Of a stretch of 64,000 nt of DNA, positions 53,385-62,192 are shown in pieces. Under the pieces are notes generated by a model. It did no database searches and had not been told where the DNA came from. It saw only the letters and a program-made list of their open reading frames with translations. Source of the DNA: Chthoniobacteraceae bacterium (GTDB taxonomy: Bacteria > Verrucomicrobiota > Verrucomicrobiia > Chthoniobacterales > Chthoniobacteraceae); assembly GCA_028293625.1 (NCBI GenBank), contig JAQGOL010000024.1, positions 124,001-188,000 of the forward strand. The letters are read 5' to 3'. The position numbers and the translations under genes were made by a program. The first letter of the stretch is position 1. Every line of letters begins with the position of its first letter.

Positions 53385-53440
53385 CCTTAGTCTTACTCGT
53401 AATCTTAATCCTCCGGGCATATGGAGATTAAGATTAAGAG
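53385..53440. repeat. Hexamer-periodic inverted repeat (GATTAA-type)
   Basis: Between convergent ispE and the glycosyltransferase gene, 53396-53414 is nearly complementary to 53423-53440, with one mismatch, one bulge and an eight-base loop. Both arms are built from degenerate hexamers: on the minus strand the left arm reads GATTAA, GATTAC, GAGTAA, GACTAA in sequence, and on the plus strand the right arm reads GATTAA twice then GAG. It looks like two outward-facing copies of a short tandem repeat that form a hairpin, and it may act as a bidirectional terminator. Confidence 0.7.
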
Positions 53441-53450
53441 TTTCCGCCGA

Positions 53451-54620
53451 TTAAATACCTGCGCGGTCGAGCAAAGCTGCCAGAACCTTGGTCGCTTCAA
53501 AGTATTCCGCCGCTACTTCAAATGCGACGCGGGAATGTTTGGCGTAGTCGGCGTTGATCTCGCGGACGGCTTCGGCGATTTCTTCCATTGTTCTAAAAGC
53601 AAACAGGCCGCCGTGGCCGCCGTAGTGCTGGGTAAAACCGGTTTCCTGGGTAATTACCGGGCGGCCGGCGGCGAGGTAGCAGGCGCTGCGGTCACTGAAC
53701 CAGCCGGTGTTAAGGCGCACATACTGATCCTTGGCGACGGTGAATTCGCCTTTGGAGTTCTGAAGATAGCTCAGGTAGCGATCGTGATGAATGCTCTGCT
53801 GATCAGGGTTGGTAAGACGCCACTGGTTAAGGGCAAATCGTTCGTTGATTTCTGCATCGCGAATCGTGGTCGCCAACTCGAAGTTTTCGCCCGCATGTTT
53901 TGGCGCCTCGATAAACCGCAGGAACTCGAGCGATTTGCTCCATAGAAATTTGTCGCCCCGCCATTCGATATCCTTGCCGTTGGTGTTCCAATTGGCGACG
54001 GAGGTAAAAAGTGCGCCGGCGGGAGGCGGCGTCGCGGTTTTCCAGAAATCGGTCACCACCGGCTGGCGCGTCGGGAACCACTTGAACTGATGCAGCGGCA
54101 CGGGAAACCCGGGCCGGCCGATGTTTTCGCCAAACGTGAAAAGGGTGTGATGCCGTGAAAGGTATTCGATCGGCTTCGGATCAGCTTTATCGACAAGGAT
54201 CTGTTCCACGCCCGGATCGCTTTCCACGTAAATGATCCGCTCGCTCTGAAGCAGGTCGTCGTTGAGTTCCTGCGAACCGCAAATGTTCAGGATGGCGTCG
54301 GCGGTCCGGTAAAGGTCGCTGATTTTTTCCCGGGAAAGGCCGATGCACGGTTCTTCGGGAAGATAACGGGCGCAAAAAGCCCAGCGTTCTTCAAAGCCAA
54401 ACTGCCGCGCCAGCTCGGCCAGCTTTTGGATCGCATAGGAATAATCGTTGGTGATCTCCTGCGCGACAGGATCGTAAGGCAGCCGCGCCGAATCCTCGAT
54501 ATAATAGACTTCGTGGCCGAGCCGTTGGAGCCCGACAATGTAATGGATATGCTGCCAGACAACGCCCGCGATCGGGCAGTTGACCATGAACCCCATGACA
54601 ACGATGCGTTTGCGTTTCAT
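53451..54620 (-). CDS. Glycosyltransferase-like protein
   Basis: A 389-residue protein counted from the ATG at 54620 (a GTG one codon upstream is possible). The N-terminal MKRKRIVVMGFMVNCPIAGV, with VVWQHIHYIVGLQRLGHEVY, and the late blocks RSACYLAAGRPVITQETGF and FRTMEEIAEAVREINADY are those of a GT-B fold glycosyltransferase, although the EX7E acid pair is not evident. The substrate is not predictable. It is followed upstream on the same strand by an acetyltransferase gene (60 bp) and an ABC exporter gene, which suggests a small glycan- or glycolipid-modifying operon. Confidence 0.7.
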   Translation of the reverse strand: MKRKRIVVMGFMVNCPIAGVVWQHIHYIVGLQRLGHEVYYIEDSARLPYDPVAQEITNDYSYAIQKLAELARQFGFEERWAFCARYLPEEPCIGLSREKISDLYRTADAILNICGSQELNDDLLQSERIIYVESDPGVEQILVDKADPKPIEYLSRHHTLFTFGENIGRPGFPVPLHQFKWFPTRQPVVTDFWKTATPPPAGALFTSVANWNTNGKDIEWRGDKFLWSKSLEFLRFIEAPKHAGENFELATTIRDAEINERFALNQWRLTNPDQQSIHHDRYLSYLQNSKGEFTVAKDQYVRLNTGWFSDRSACYLAAGRPVITQETGFTQHYGGHGGLFAFRTMEEIAEAVREINADYAKHSRVAFEVAAEYFEATKVLAALLDRAGI

Positions 54621-54680
54621 CACGTTTTAACCGGCTTTACGCGGCACAGGTTCCCTGACCGGCCGGCGGCTGAGTTTCCT

Positions 54681-55268
54681 TTACGCAAGTTGTTTGACGA
54701 TCACGGCCGGGTTGCCCGCCACGACGACGTTGGCTGGCACATTGCGGCTGACGACGGCGCCCGCGGCGACAATGGCGTTCTCCCCGATGGTCACCCCTTT
54801 TAAAACGATCGCATTCATCCCGATCCAGACATTGTCGTGGATGATGACCGGCGCCGTTTTAAGCGGGGGCCGGGCCGGGCGATCCTTATAAAACGGGGCG
54901 AGCGCCATGGTGTCCTGGCGGCGCTGGGCAGCGTCGATGGGATGAAAATCGCTGTCGGCAATCCCGACATTCCATGAAATCAGGCAATGCGATCCGATCT
55001 CGATCCGTTCATCGGCCATGATCAGGGCGCCGTTGAGCAAAGAAAAATCGCCGATCTTGCACGAGCCATTGACGCCAAGCGCAAAGGAGACGCCTGCATA
55101 ACAGGAGACGTGAACGCCCATTTCCACGGCGCGCTCGCGTTTGCTGCGCATAAATCGGAAGATCTGCGAGGTCTCAAGGTAAAGGCCTTCTCCCCAAAAG
55201 ACATTTTCGGGGATGGGATGTTGCCACCAGTCACTCTCTACGCGGCGTTCAGCGGTGATGTTGCTCAT
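54681..55268 (-). CDS. Left-handed beta-helix acyltransferase
   Basis: A 195-residue protein with the hexapeptide-repeat pattern of the LbH family: [40 protein letters not shown] (His in DSDFHP matches the catalytic position of this family), [40 protein letters not shown] and [12 protein letters not shown]. Such enzymes transfer acetyl or other acyl groups to sugars and form trimers. It lies between the ABC exporter (32 bp) and the glycosyltransferase (60 bp) on the same strand, consistent with O- or N-acylation of an exported sugar compound. Confidence 0.9.
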   Translation of the reverse strand: MSNITAERRVESDWWQHPIPENVFWGEGLYLETSQIFRFMRSKRERAVEMGVHVSCYAGVSFALGVNGSCKIGDFSLLNGALIMADERIEIGSHCLISWNVGIADSDFHPIDAAQRRQDTMALAPFYKDRPARPPLKTAPVIIHDNVWIGMNAIVLKGVTIGENAIVAAGAVVSRNVPANVVVAGNPAVIVKQLA

Positions 55269-55300
55269 GATGAATTTCGATTAAAAAAGGGAACGGAGGC

Positions 55301-57067
55301 CTAGGAACCGAGGTTGGCGGAGCGGTAGAGTTTGGCGTAGGTGCCGCCGCGTGCGACGAGGTCGCTCCCGGTGCCTTCTTCCACCACGCCGCCCGGACCG
55401 AGCACGACGATTTTTTCAACGCCATGGACCGTTGCGATCCGGTGGGTGATGATCAGGGTGGTCCGGCCGCGCATCAGTTCTTCCATGGTGCGCATGATGG
55501 AAGCCTCGGTGGTGGGATCAAGCGCGCTGGTCGGTTCGTCCAACAACAGAATGGGTGCGTTCTTTAGAAAAGCGCGCGCGATCCCGATCCGTTGTCGCTG
55601 GCCAACACTCAGATGGTTGCCGCGTTCGCCCACCTGCGAGGAGTACCCATCGTGCATCGCGGTAATGAAATCATGCGCCTGCGCGCGTTGGGCGGCTTCG
55701 ACAATTTCTTCCTCCGTGGCGCCGGGCCGGCCGTAAGCGATGTTCTCGCGCACGGTGGTGGAAAAAAGAAGGGTATCCTGAAGCACGATGCTTATCTGGT
55801 TGCGCAGCGATTTTTTGCTCAATGCACGCAGATCGTGGCCATCGAGCAATACACGGCCGACATTGGGATCGTAAAACCGCGGGACAAGGCTCAGGAGCGT
55901 GCTTTTACCTGCGCCAGTGCCACCGACGAACGCGACAGTTTGACCCGGTGCGACACGCACATTGACGCCACCCAGGATCATCCGCTCGGGCGTGTAACCA
56001 AAGCTGACGTTTTCAAAGACGATTTCTCCCGTGCAACGATCGATCGTAATGGCGTCCGGCGCATCCGGAACATCATCGGCACGTTCAAGCACTTCAAAGC
56101 AGCGCTGGGCGGCCGCTGCGGCGCCTTCCAAAGCCCAGGCAAGGTGGGTGAGCGCTTCGAGCGGGGAATAGAGCATCACCACATAAGTCGAAATCGCGAT
56201 GAGCGAGCCGAGGGAAAGGCGTCCTTCGAGCACGTGCTGCGAGCCGACTAAAAAGATCGCCGCGGTGCTCACCGCCATGAGCGTGCCAACGATAAGTGAG
56301 CTCTTCATCGAAGTCCCCGTGAGCCGCAGATTGGCTTCCAGGCTTCCTTTCGCGTGCCAGTGAAATTGCTCGATCTCGTGTTCCTCTCGTCCAAACGCCT
56401 GGACCATCTTAATGGAGCTCAATCCTTCCTGCGCCTGCGTAAGGACGGCGCTCTCACGTTCCTGGATGTCGGTCGACTCGGTGCGGATTCTTTTCGCGTA
56501 AAAATAGATGGCCGCCACCATGAACGGCACGATGGAAAGCGAGAGCAACGCGAGCATCGGATCGAGCCGCCAGATAATCAGGAACGTGCTGCCAATCGTG
56601 ATGGTGGCGCTGAAGATGAAGGTCGCCTTGCTATAAAATCCCTGGATCGATTGTGAGTCGTATGCGACGCGAAAAGTGGAATCGGAACTGCGGCGGGTGT
56701 CGTGGAACTTGAGCGGAAGCGAATGAAGATAGGCGTAAAGTTCCGTGCGCAGCCGTAGCAGCGCCCGAAGCCCCACCTTCACATAAATCATGCTCGTGAG
56801 AAGGTTGAGGAGCCCGCCGAGAAGATGGAACACGACCAGCGCCACGCAGAGATAAAGGATGGCCTGACCTACGGGAAAGGTGGCGCCTCTCCATTCAATG
56901 GTCTGCGCCCCCTTCATAGCCGGAGGGAGCACATCGTCGACGATCCGGGCGAACGGCCACGGTTTTAGAAGGTTAAACCCGATTGAAACAAGGGAAAGTA
57001 TGGTCGCGAGGATCGTCGGAGCCAGAAACGGTCGGTAATAGGCAAGGACGCGGCGGTAAATCGACAT
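55301..57067 (-). CDS. ABC exporter (fused membrane and ATPase domains)
   Basis: A 588-residue half-transporter of the MsbA/type IV exporter kind, counted from the ATG at 57067 (the frame is open 13 codons upstream). Six membrane helices occupy about residues 1-310. The ATPase has Walker A GGTGAGKST (about 387), signature LSVGQRQR (about 487), Walker B ILLLDEPTS (about 505) and the switch His in LIITHR. Homologues flip lipids or export glycolipids and peptides. It is the first gene of a three-gene set with the acyltransferase and the glycosyltransferase, so a modified glycolipid cargo is a fair inference. It diverges from the 59-residue gene at 57325. Confidence 0.93.
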   Translation of the reverse strand: MSIYRRVLAYYRPFLAPTILATILSLVSIGFNLLKPWPFARIVDDVLPPAMKGAQTIEWRGATFPVGQAILYLCVALVVFHLLGGLLNLLTSMIYVKVGLRALLRLRTELYAYLHSLPLKFHDTRRSSDSTFRVAYDSQSIQGFYSKATFIFSATITIGSTFLIIWRLDPMLALLSLSIVPFMVAAIYFYAKRIRTESTDIQERESAVLTQAQEGLSSIKMVQAFGREEHEIEQFHWHAKGSLEANLRLTGTSMKSSLIVGTLMAVSTAAIFLVGSQHVLEGRLSLGSLIAISTYVVMLYSPLEALTHLAWALEGAAAAAQRCFEVLERADDVPDAPDAITIDRCTGEIVFENVSFGYTPERMILGGVNVRVAPGQTVAFVGGTGAGKSTLLSLVPRFYDPNVGRVLLDGHDLRALSKKSLRNQISIVLQDTLLFSTTVRENIAYGRPGATEEEIVEAAQRAQAHDFITAMHDGYSSQVGERGNHLSVGQRQRIGIARAFLKNAPILLLDEPTSALDPTTEASIMRTMEELMRGRTTLIITHRIATVHGVEKIVVLGPGGVVEEGTGSDLVARGGTYAKLYRSANLGS

Positions 57068-57186
57068 GGGGGTGGCAAGCAATAGCGGATGCGCCATTCT
57101 TCGCAACGCTTCTTCAAGTCCGGAATCGGGTTGGCAAACGTCTTCGGGAGGGGCGGGGTGCTGGTAATTTATTTTATCAGAATAAT

Positions 57187-57216
57187 TTGAACCGTTTTGA
57201 ACCCGCGCCGTCTAAT
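57187..57216 (+). promoter_or_regulatory. Candidate sigma-70-type promoter of the 59-residue gene
   Basis: TTGAAC at 57187-57192 and TCTAAT at 57211-57216 are separated by 18 bp. They lie about 110 bp upstream of the small gene at 57325, in the divergent region shared with the ABC exporter. Both hexamers match the consensus at four or five positions. Confidence 0.35.
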
Positions 57217-57324
57217 TTTGCGTGACCCTCCTGAAGACCTCCCAACGCTTGGCATCAGTGATGCTATAGGTCGGCTCATCCGTTAGTTCTCCTCACATTC
57301 ACCTCAGTCACATTCCTTAACCCT

Positions 57325-57504
57325 ATGAAAAAGACACTCAAGAAAGCAGCACGTGCCAACTACAGCCTGGGTGATTTGATCCTCGCCGTAAGCACTTCAA
57401 GCAAGAGCAACCGCGAGACGATCGCCGCCGTGGCTGATCTGCTTGAAAGCGGAAAGGTTCGCCTTGCCAGCCAGGGACATAAAGTGCGCGCCCGTCTCTG
57501 CTAG
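57325..57504 (+). CDS. Small basic protein of 59 residues, unknown function
   Basis: The frame starts MKKTLKKAARANYSLGDLIL, continues with AVSTSSKSNRETIAAVADLL and ends ESGKVRLASQGHKVRARLC. It is predicted to be mostly helical, with a basic start and end and a hydrophobic-acidic middle. The pattern (a short helix, SLGDLI, then ETIAAVADLLESGKVRL) looks like a small winged or three-helix DNA/RNA-binding protein, but I cannot name the family. Support for a real gene comes from its own candidate promoter, a strong hairpin about 70 bp after the stop, and codon use like its neighbours. No Shine-Dalgarno motif is present. Confidence 0.7.
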   Translation: MKKTLKKAARANYSLGDLILAVSTSSKSNRETIAAVADLLESGKVRLASQGHKVRARLC

Positions 57505-57573
57505 GCGCTCGGGCGGGTTTTCCGCCAAGCCAGACGCCTGACGGCGTTTTGCTTCCATCCTAACAATTCAAAA

Positions 57574-57606
57574 ACCCCGCCGACGGCTTTAACGCCGCGG
57601 CGGGGT
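57574..57606 (+). terminator. Hairpin downstream of the 59-residue gene
   Basis: ACCCCGCCG (57574-57582) pairs with CGGCGGGGT (57598-57606), and the inner CGGC pairs with GCCG around a TTTAAC loop with one bulged A. It is a very stable stem. Downstream there is only a short T-run (CATTTTAAGG). Confidence 0.6.
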
Positions 57607-57865
57607 AAGTCATTTTAAGGGGGTGATGCAAATGGAATCGCGTTTTGCGCAGGCATTTGCATCGTGGCGCGCATGGCAGGCCGGCTCATCCACATGTGTC
57701 GGGATTTCGGACAGACGTGACGTGGAACCTTTCACGCTTCGTTATGGATCTGGCACAGGGCGAAACCGGCCATGAAAAAATGGCGGTTTTCCCGTGGATA
57801 ATGAAAGAAGGCAAAAAGTGAAAAGAGTTTGCCATTCCAAAGCGGCTCGCTACTTTGCCCGCCCC
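57607..57865 (+). other. Structured intergenic leader upstream of rpmI
   Basis: This 259-bp stretch has no convincing gene. It holds a perfect 10-bp inverted repeat, GATGCAAATG (57625-57634) and CATTTGCATC (57654-57663), around a 19-base loop. A second hairpin is at 57763-57789 (AAACCG-G-CCAT pairing with ATGG-CGGTTT, one bulged G, loop GAAAAA), followed by TCCCG. Both lie in what would be the 5' leader of the rpmI-rplT transcript, where other bacteria have an L20-binding leader. Autoregulation is an inference from position only. Confidence 0.45.
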
Positions 57866-58075
57866 ATGCCCAAGTCGATCGCACGTCGTAAGACGAAAAA
57901 AGCAGCTTCTAAACGGTTCAAAATCACCGGCACGGGCAAGATCCTTCGCCGCAAAGCGGGCCTGCGTCATCTAGCTTCTTCCAAGAGCTCGAAGCGCAAG
58001 CGCAATCTCGGCAAGGTCGGCCAAGTGCACGAGACGATGGTTGCACGCATTAAAGAGTGCATGCCATTCGCGTAA
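57866..58075 (+). CDS. rpmI: 50S ribosomal protein L35
   Basis: A 69-residue very basic protein, [60 protein letters not shown], ending KECMPFA. The ATG at 57866 is chosen because L35 begins MPK; a longer frame from 57794 is open but unsupported. It is first in rpmI > rplT > pheS > pheT. infC, its usual upstream neighbour, is not in the window. Confidence 0.97.
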   Translation: MPKSIARRKTKKAASKRFKITGTGKILRRKAGLRHLASSKSSKRKRNLGKVGQVHETMVARIKECMPFA

Positions 58076-58192
58076 GCTAATTACGCGCTCTGATTCGCCC
58101 GCCTGTTCGGCAAAACGCCGGATAACTCGGGACGCGAGGCAGCGAATCAAATGAACCAAACAACAGCGGACCGTAAGAAAAGATAAAAACAG

Positions 58193-58594
58193 ATGCCAAG
58201 AGCCACTAATGCCCCCGCGAGCCGGGAGCGCCGCAAAAAAGTCGTAGACGCCGCCCGCGGATTCCGCGGTCGCCGTTCCAAACTGTTCCGTTACGCGAAG
58301 AACGCGGTGATGAAAGCCCAGGTCTGGGCTTACCGCGATCGCAAGACCCGGAAACGCAATTTTCGCATGCTCTGGCAGCAGCGTATCAACGCCGCCTCGC
58401 GTGCATACGGTCTGACCTACAGCCGTTTCATGGAAGGAATCAAAGCCGCCGGGATCACTCTTGATCGCAAGGTGCTCGCTGAGATCGTTGTCACTGACGA
58501 GCCCGCTTTCAAGGCGATCTTCGACAAGGCCAGCGCCGCTCTTGATGCCAAGCGCAAAACCATCGCCGAGGCCCAAGCCAAAGCAGCGGCCTAA
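58193..58594 (+). CDS. rplT: 50S ribosomal protein L20
   Basis: A 133-residue protein that binds 23S rRNA early in 50S assembly. The landmarks are SRERRKKVVDAARGFRGRRS, KLFRYAKNAVMKAQVWAYRD, RKTRKRNFRMLWQQRINAAS, RAYGLTYSRFMEGIKAAGIT and LDRKVLAEIVVTDEPAFKAI, and the C-terminus is an Ala/Lys-rich tail (DAKRKTIAEAQAKAAA) slightly longer than in E. coli. The 117-bp gap after rpmI has no gene. In many bacteria L20 represses its own operon by binding the leader; the structured region at 57607-57865 is the place to look. Confidence 0.97.
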   Translation: MPRATNAPASRERRKKVVDAARGFRGRRSKLFRYAKNAVMKAQVWAYRDRKTRKRNFRMLWQQRINAASRAYGLTYSRFMEGIKAAGITLDRKVLAEIVVTDEPAFKAIFDKASAALDAKRKTIAEAQAKAAA

Positions 58595-58684
58595 ACAGTC
58601 ACCGCTTCACGAAATTTTCAGACGGCCTCGAATGCGCGCACCGCGTGTTCGGGGCTGTTTGTTTTTCACCCGTCCTGATTTCCC

Positions 58685-59701
58685 ATGATCGATCAATCTC
58701 TAGAACAACTTCGCGCCGATGCGCTTGCCGAGATCGCCACTGCCGGCGACGAAGGCGCGCTTGAACTGGTGCGAGTCAAATATCTCGGCCGCAGCGGAGG
58801 CATCGCAGCCATCAGCGACGGGATGAAATCGTTGAGCAAGGACGACAAGCCGCGCATCGGCAAGTTGCTCAACGAAGTGCGCAACGCCGTTTCCGCCGCG
58901 CTTGATGCCGGGAAATCGGCCCTCCTTGCCGACGCGGACAAAGCCGCCTTTGCCGGAGTCGACGCCACGTTGCCGGGCATCACCCAGCGCCTCGGCACGC
59001 TTCACCCGATCACGCAGCTCCAGGACCGCGCGATTCAGATTTTTCGCCGAATGGGATTTGCGCTGGCCGACGGACCCGACATCGAGACCGAGTTCCATTG
59101 TTTTGATGCGCTCAACACGCCTGCTGACCATCCCGCCCGCAACGAGCAGGACACATTTTATTTTGGCGATGGCCGGCTTCTGCGCACGCACACGAGCACC
59201 GTTCAGGTTCGGACCATGGAAAAATCGGCGCCGCCCATTCGCATCATTGCCCCGGGCGCCGCGTATCGGCGTGATGAAATCGACGCGACGCATCTCGCGC
59301 AGTTTACCCAGATGGAAGGGCTATACGTTGATGAAGGCGTCAGCGTGGCCGACTTGAAAGGAACGCTGGAGTTTTTCTTTCGCGAACTCTTCGGCAAAGA
59401 CGCCAAGTTCCGGTTTCGGCCGCATTTTTTCCCGTTCACGGAGCCAAGTTACGAGGTTGATATCAAAGCGACCGCCCTTGGGAGCGCGGATCGCTGGCTG
59501 GAAATCGCCGGCTGCGGAATGGTCGATCCGGCGGTATTCGAGTCGATCAATGCGCGCCGCAACGATCACGCGTTTGACCCTGAGAAATACACGGGGTTTG
59601 CGTTTGGGTTCGGCCTGGACCGGCTCGCGATGATCATGTCCGGGGTCACTGACATCCGTGCATTTACCGATAACGACCAGCGCTTTCTCGCGCAGTTTTA
59701 G
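58685..59701 (+). CDS. pheS: Phenylalanyl-tRNA synthetase alpha subunit
   Basis: A 338-residue class II synthetase subunit. The N-terminal coiled coil spans about 1-85 (IDQSLEQLRADALAEIATAG ... VKYLGRSGGIAAI); class II motif 1 is near GFALADGPDIETEFHCFDAL; then the block HPARNEQDTFYF, motif 2 in RIIAPGAAYRRDEIDATH, and motif 3 in GFAFGFGLDRLAMI, followed by DNDQRFLAQF, its usual end. It charges tRNA-Phe as an alpha2beta2 tetramer with PheT, whose gene begins 12 bp after the pheS stop. Confidence 0.97.
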   Translation: MIDQSLEQLRADALAEIATAGDEGALELVRVKYLGRSGGIAAISDGMKSLSKDDKPRIGKLLNEVRNAVSAALDAGKSALLADADKAAFAGVDATLPGITQRLGTLHPITQLQDRAIQIFRRMGFALADGPDIETEFHCFDALNTPADHPARNEQDTFYFGDGRLLRTHTSTVQVRTMEKSAPPIRIIAPGAAYRRDEIDATHLAQFTQMEGLYVDEGVSVADLKGTLEFFFRELFGKDAKFRFRPHFFPFTEPSYEVDIKATALGSADRWLEIAGCGMVDPAVFESINARRNDHAFDPEKYTGFAFGFGLDRLAMIMSGVTDIRAFTDNDQRFLAQF

Positions 59702-59713
59702 CCTTTTGAATTT

Positions 59714-62074
59714 ATGAAAGTCTCTTTGAATTGGCTCCGCGAACTGGTGGAGCTGCCAGCCACCGTCGACGCGCTTGTCGAGCTGCTTACGCTTGCCGGG
59801 GTCGAGGTGGAAGGCATTGAAACCCACGGCGTCGCGATCCCCAACGTGGTGGTCGGACAGATCTTGGAAAGCGTGCAGCATCCAAATGCCGACCGGCTCA
59901 GTGTCTGCCAGGTGGACGATGGGAGCGGCGCGCCGCGGCAGATTGTTTGCGGGGCGAAGAATTACAAGGTCGGCGACAAGGTTCCCGTGGCGCTTCCCGG
60001 AGCCGTGTTGCCGGGTGATTTCAAAATCAAGGTTGGCAAACTGCGCGGCGTCGAGAGTCAGGGAATGATGTGCAGCGCGGATGAACTCGGTTTGCCCAAA
60101 GGCGAGGATGGCCTCCTGATCCTGCCCGCGGAGCTTAATACCGGCACGCCGATTGCAGATCTTTATCCCGGGGATACCATTCTCGATCTGGAGATCACGC
60201 CGAATCGTCCCGATCTGCTCAGTGTCAATGGGATCGCCCGTGAGATCGGCGCCCTAACGGCAAAACCCATCGCTTTGACCGTGCCTGAATTGGCCGCCGC
60301 GCCGGTTTCTGAAAACGTCATTGAAGTGGAAGACATTGAACTCTGCCCGCTTTATTCAGCCCGCACCATTCGCGGGGTAAAGGTGGGGCCAAGTCCGGCG
60401 TGGCTTTGTAAAAAGCTGGAATCGGTCGGCCTGCGCCCCATCAACAATATCGTCGACATCACCAATCTGGTGATGCTGGAGCTTGGACAGCCGCTGCATG
60501 CGTTCGACGCCGCGAAGCTGACCGGCCCGGTGCAGGTGCGGCTTGCGCAGGAAGGCGAGCAGTTCCTTGCCTTGAATGCGAAAACGTATCCGCTTAATCC
60601 GCGGCATCTTGTTATTGCCGACTCGAAACGTGTTCTGGCGATTGCCGGCGTGATGGGCGGAGAAGAGAGCGGGGTTACGGAATCGACGGAAACGATCGTT
60701 CTGGAGAGCGCGTATTTTCAGCCGAGGAATATCCGGCGCACTTCGCGTGAATTGAGCCTTTCGAGCGACTCAAGCTATCGCTTTGAACGCGGGGTCGATC
60801 CGGGCGGGGTGCTTGTTGCAAGCCAGCGTGCCACCGAGCTCATCCGGCAACTGGCCGGCGGAGAAGCCGGGCCGATCGAGACGGGCGCGCCTGTTGCCGT
60901 CTTGGAAACGCCGCCGATTGGTTTGCGCCAGGAGCGCATCACACGGCTGCTTGGAGTCGAAGTGTCGCCGGATCGCGTGAATCAGATCCTGACCGGGTTT
61001 GGTTTAACGAAAAGCGGGACGGGATGGAGCGCCCCGAGTTTCCGTTCGGATCTGACTCGCGAGGTCGATCTGATTGAAGAAATCGCGCGGGTGATCGGGA
61101 TGGAAATCATTCCGGCGCGCACTCAGGCGCGGTTTGCGGCGGCAAGCGCGACGGATCGCGCTTATGATCGGGCAATGACATTGCGCGCGGCCGCGGTGGC
61201 CCAGGGATTACACGAGGCGCGCAGTTTGACGCTGGTCCCTGCGATCCCGCTGGGCGTTGCCTTTACACAAATCGCCGAGGCGAATCTTCAGCGGGTCAAA
61301 AATCCGATGATTGACGATCAGGTGGTGCTTCGGCCCAACCTGCTTCATGGCCTGCTTAAAGCCGTGCGCGACAATATCCGTGCGGGTGCCAAATCGATCC
61401 GTTTGTTTGAGATTGGACGGGTTTTCTCAAATCGCGCGCCGGAAGAGTTCTCGCATTTTGCGGCCGTGGTGAGCGGTCCGATTTCCGAGCGTTCATGGCG
61501 TGGCGGGGAGGGGAGCGATGCGGATCTTTATTTTCTAAAAGGCTTGGTAACTTCCGTGCTTGGAAAAGAGACGACGTTTGAACCTGATTCAAATCCGGCG
61601 TTGGCGCTGGCGTTGAAGGTGAATGTGGCAGGCAAGCCCGTCGGGTTTCTGGGCCAGCTCTGGCCGGCCGATGCGCGCAATCTCGATGCGACGGCGCCGG
61701 TTCTTTTTGCCGAGGTCGATCTGGGGGCGTTTGAAAAAGCGCTTCAGGGTGGCGGCATAAAACGCTTCCGCGAGGTGGCGCGGTTTCCGGCGGTAACCCG
61801 CGACATTGCACTGGTGGCGCCGCTGGATGTGAAGCACGCCGCGATTGAAGAAGTCTTGCGGGCAGCGAACGAGCCACTGCTTACCCATATTGAGTTGTTT
61901 GATATCTTCACCGATCCGAGCGGAGTAAAACTGGCGGTGGAAAGAAAATCGCTGGCTTACTCGTTGACATACCGCTCAAGCGAAAAGACACTGACTGCAG
62001 ATGAAGTGAACGCGGCTCATGGTCGCTTAAAAGAGCGACTCCAACGGGAGCTGAAGCTGTCGCTTCGCGAATAG
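59714..62074 (+). CDS. pheT: Phenylalanyl-tRNA synthetase beta subunit
   Basis: A 786-residue beta subunit. It has an N-terminal EMAP/tRNA-binding domain (about 38-150; HPNADRLSVCQVDDG, QIVCGAKNYKVGDKVPVALP, GMMCSADELGL), the B3/B4 editing domain (about 205-385), the B5 domain (about 395-470), a class-II-like core (about 480-680) and a C-terminal anticodon-binding ferredoxin-fold domain (about 690-786; FREVARFPAVTRDIALVAPL). The start MKVSLNWLRELVELP is the family's usual one. It is the last gene of the rpmI-rplT-pheS-pheT run. Confidence 0.97.
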   Translation: MKVSLNWLRELVELPATVDALVELLTLAGVEVEGIETHGVAIPNVVVGQILESVQHPNADRLSVCQVDDGSGAPRQIVCGAKNYKVGDKVPVALPGAVLPGDFKIKVGKLRGVESQGMMCSADELGLPKGEDGLLILPAELNTGTPIADLYPGDTILDLEITPNRPDLLSVNGIAREIGALTAKPIALTVPELAAAPVSENVIEVEDIELCPLYSARTIRGVKVGPSPAWLCKKLESVGLRPINNIVDITNLVMLELGQPLHAFDAAKLTGPVQVRLAQEGEQFLALNAKTYPLNPRHLVIADSKRVLAIAGVMGGEESGVTESTETIVLESAYFQPRNIRRTSRELSLSSDSSYRFERGVDPGGVLVASQRATELIRQLAGGEAGPIETGAPVAVLETPPIGLRQERITRLLGVEVSPDRVNQILTGFGLTKSGTGWSAPSFRSDLTREVDLIEEIARVIGMEIIPARTQARFAAASATDRAYDRAMTLRAAAVAQGLHEARSLTLVPAIPLGVAFTQIAEANLQRVKNPMIDDQVVLRPNLLHGLLKAVRDNIRAGAKSIRLFEIGRVFSNRAPEEFSHFAAVVSGPISERSWRGGEGSDADLYFLKGLVTSVLGKETTFEPDSNPALALALKVNVAGKPVGFLGQLWPADARNLDATAPVLFAEVDLGAFEKALQGGGIKRFREVARFPAVTRDIALVAPLDVKHAAIEEVLRAANEPLLTHIELFDIFTDPSGVKLAVERKSLAYSLTYRSSEKTLTADEVNAAHGRLKERLQRELKLSLRE

Positions 62075-62192
62075 TTCTTTCAATATTTTCAGGGTCGGGG
62101 ATTCGCCTCTTTCGACCTGCCAGATTTGCCCTGCGTTGTTCGACCAATCGGTAGAAATCCCGAACCGATATTTAACATCAATCCAGGAGGCC

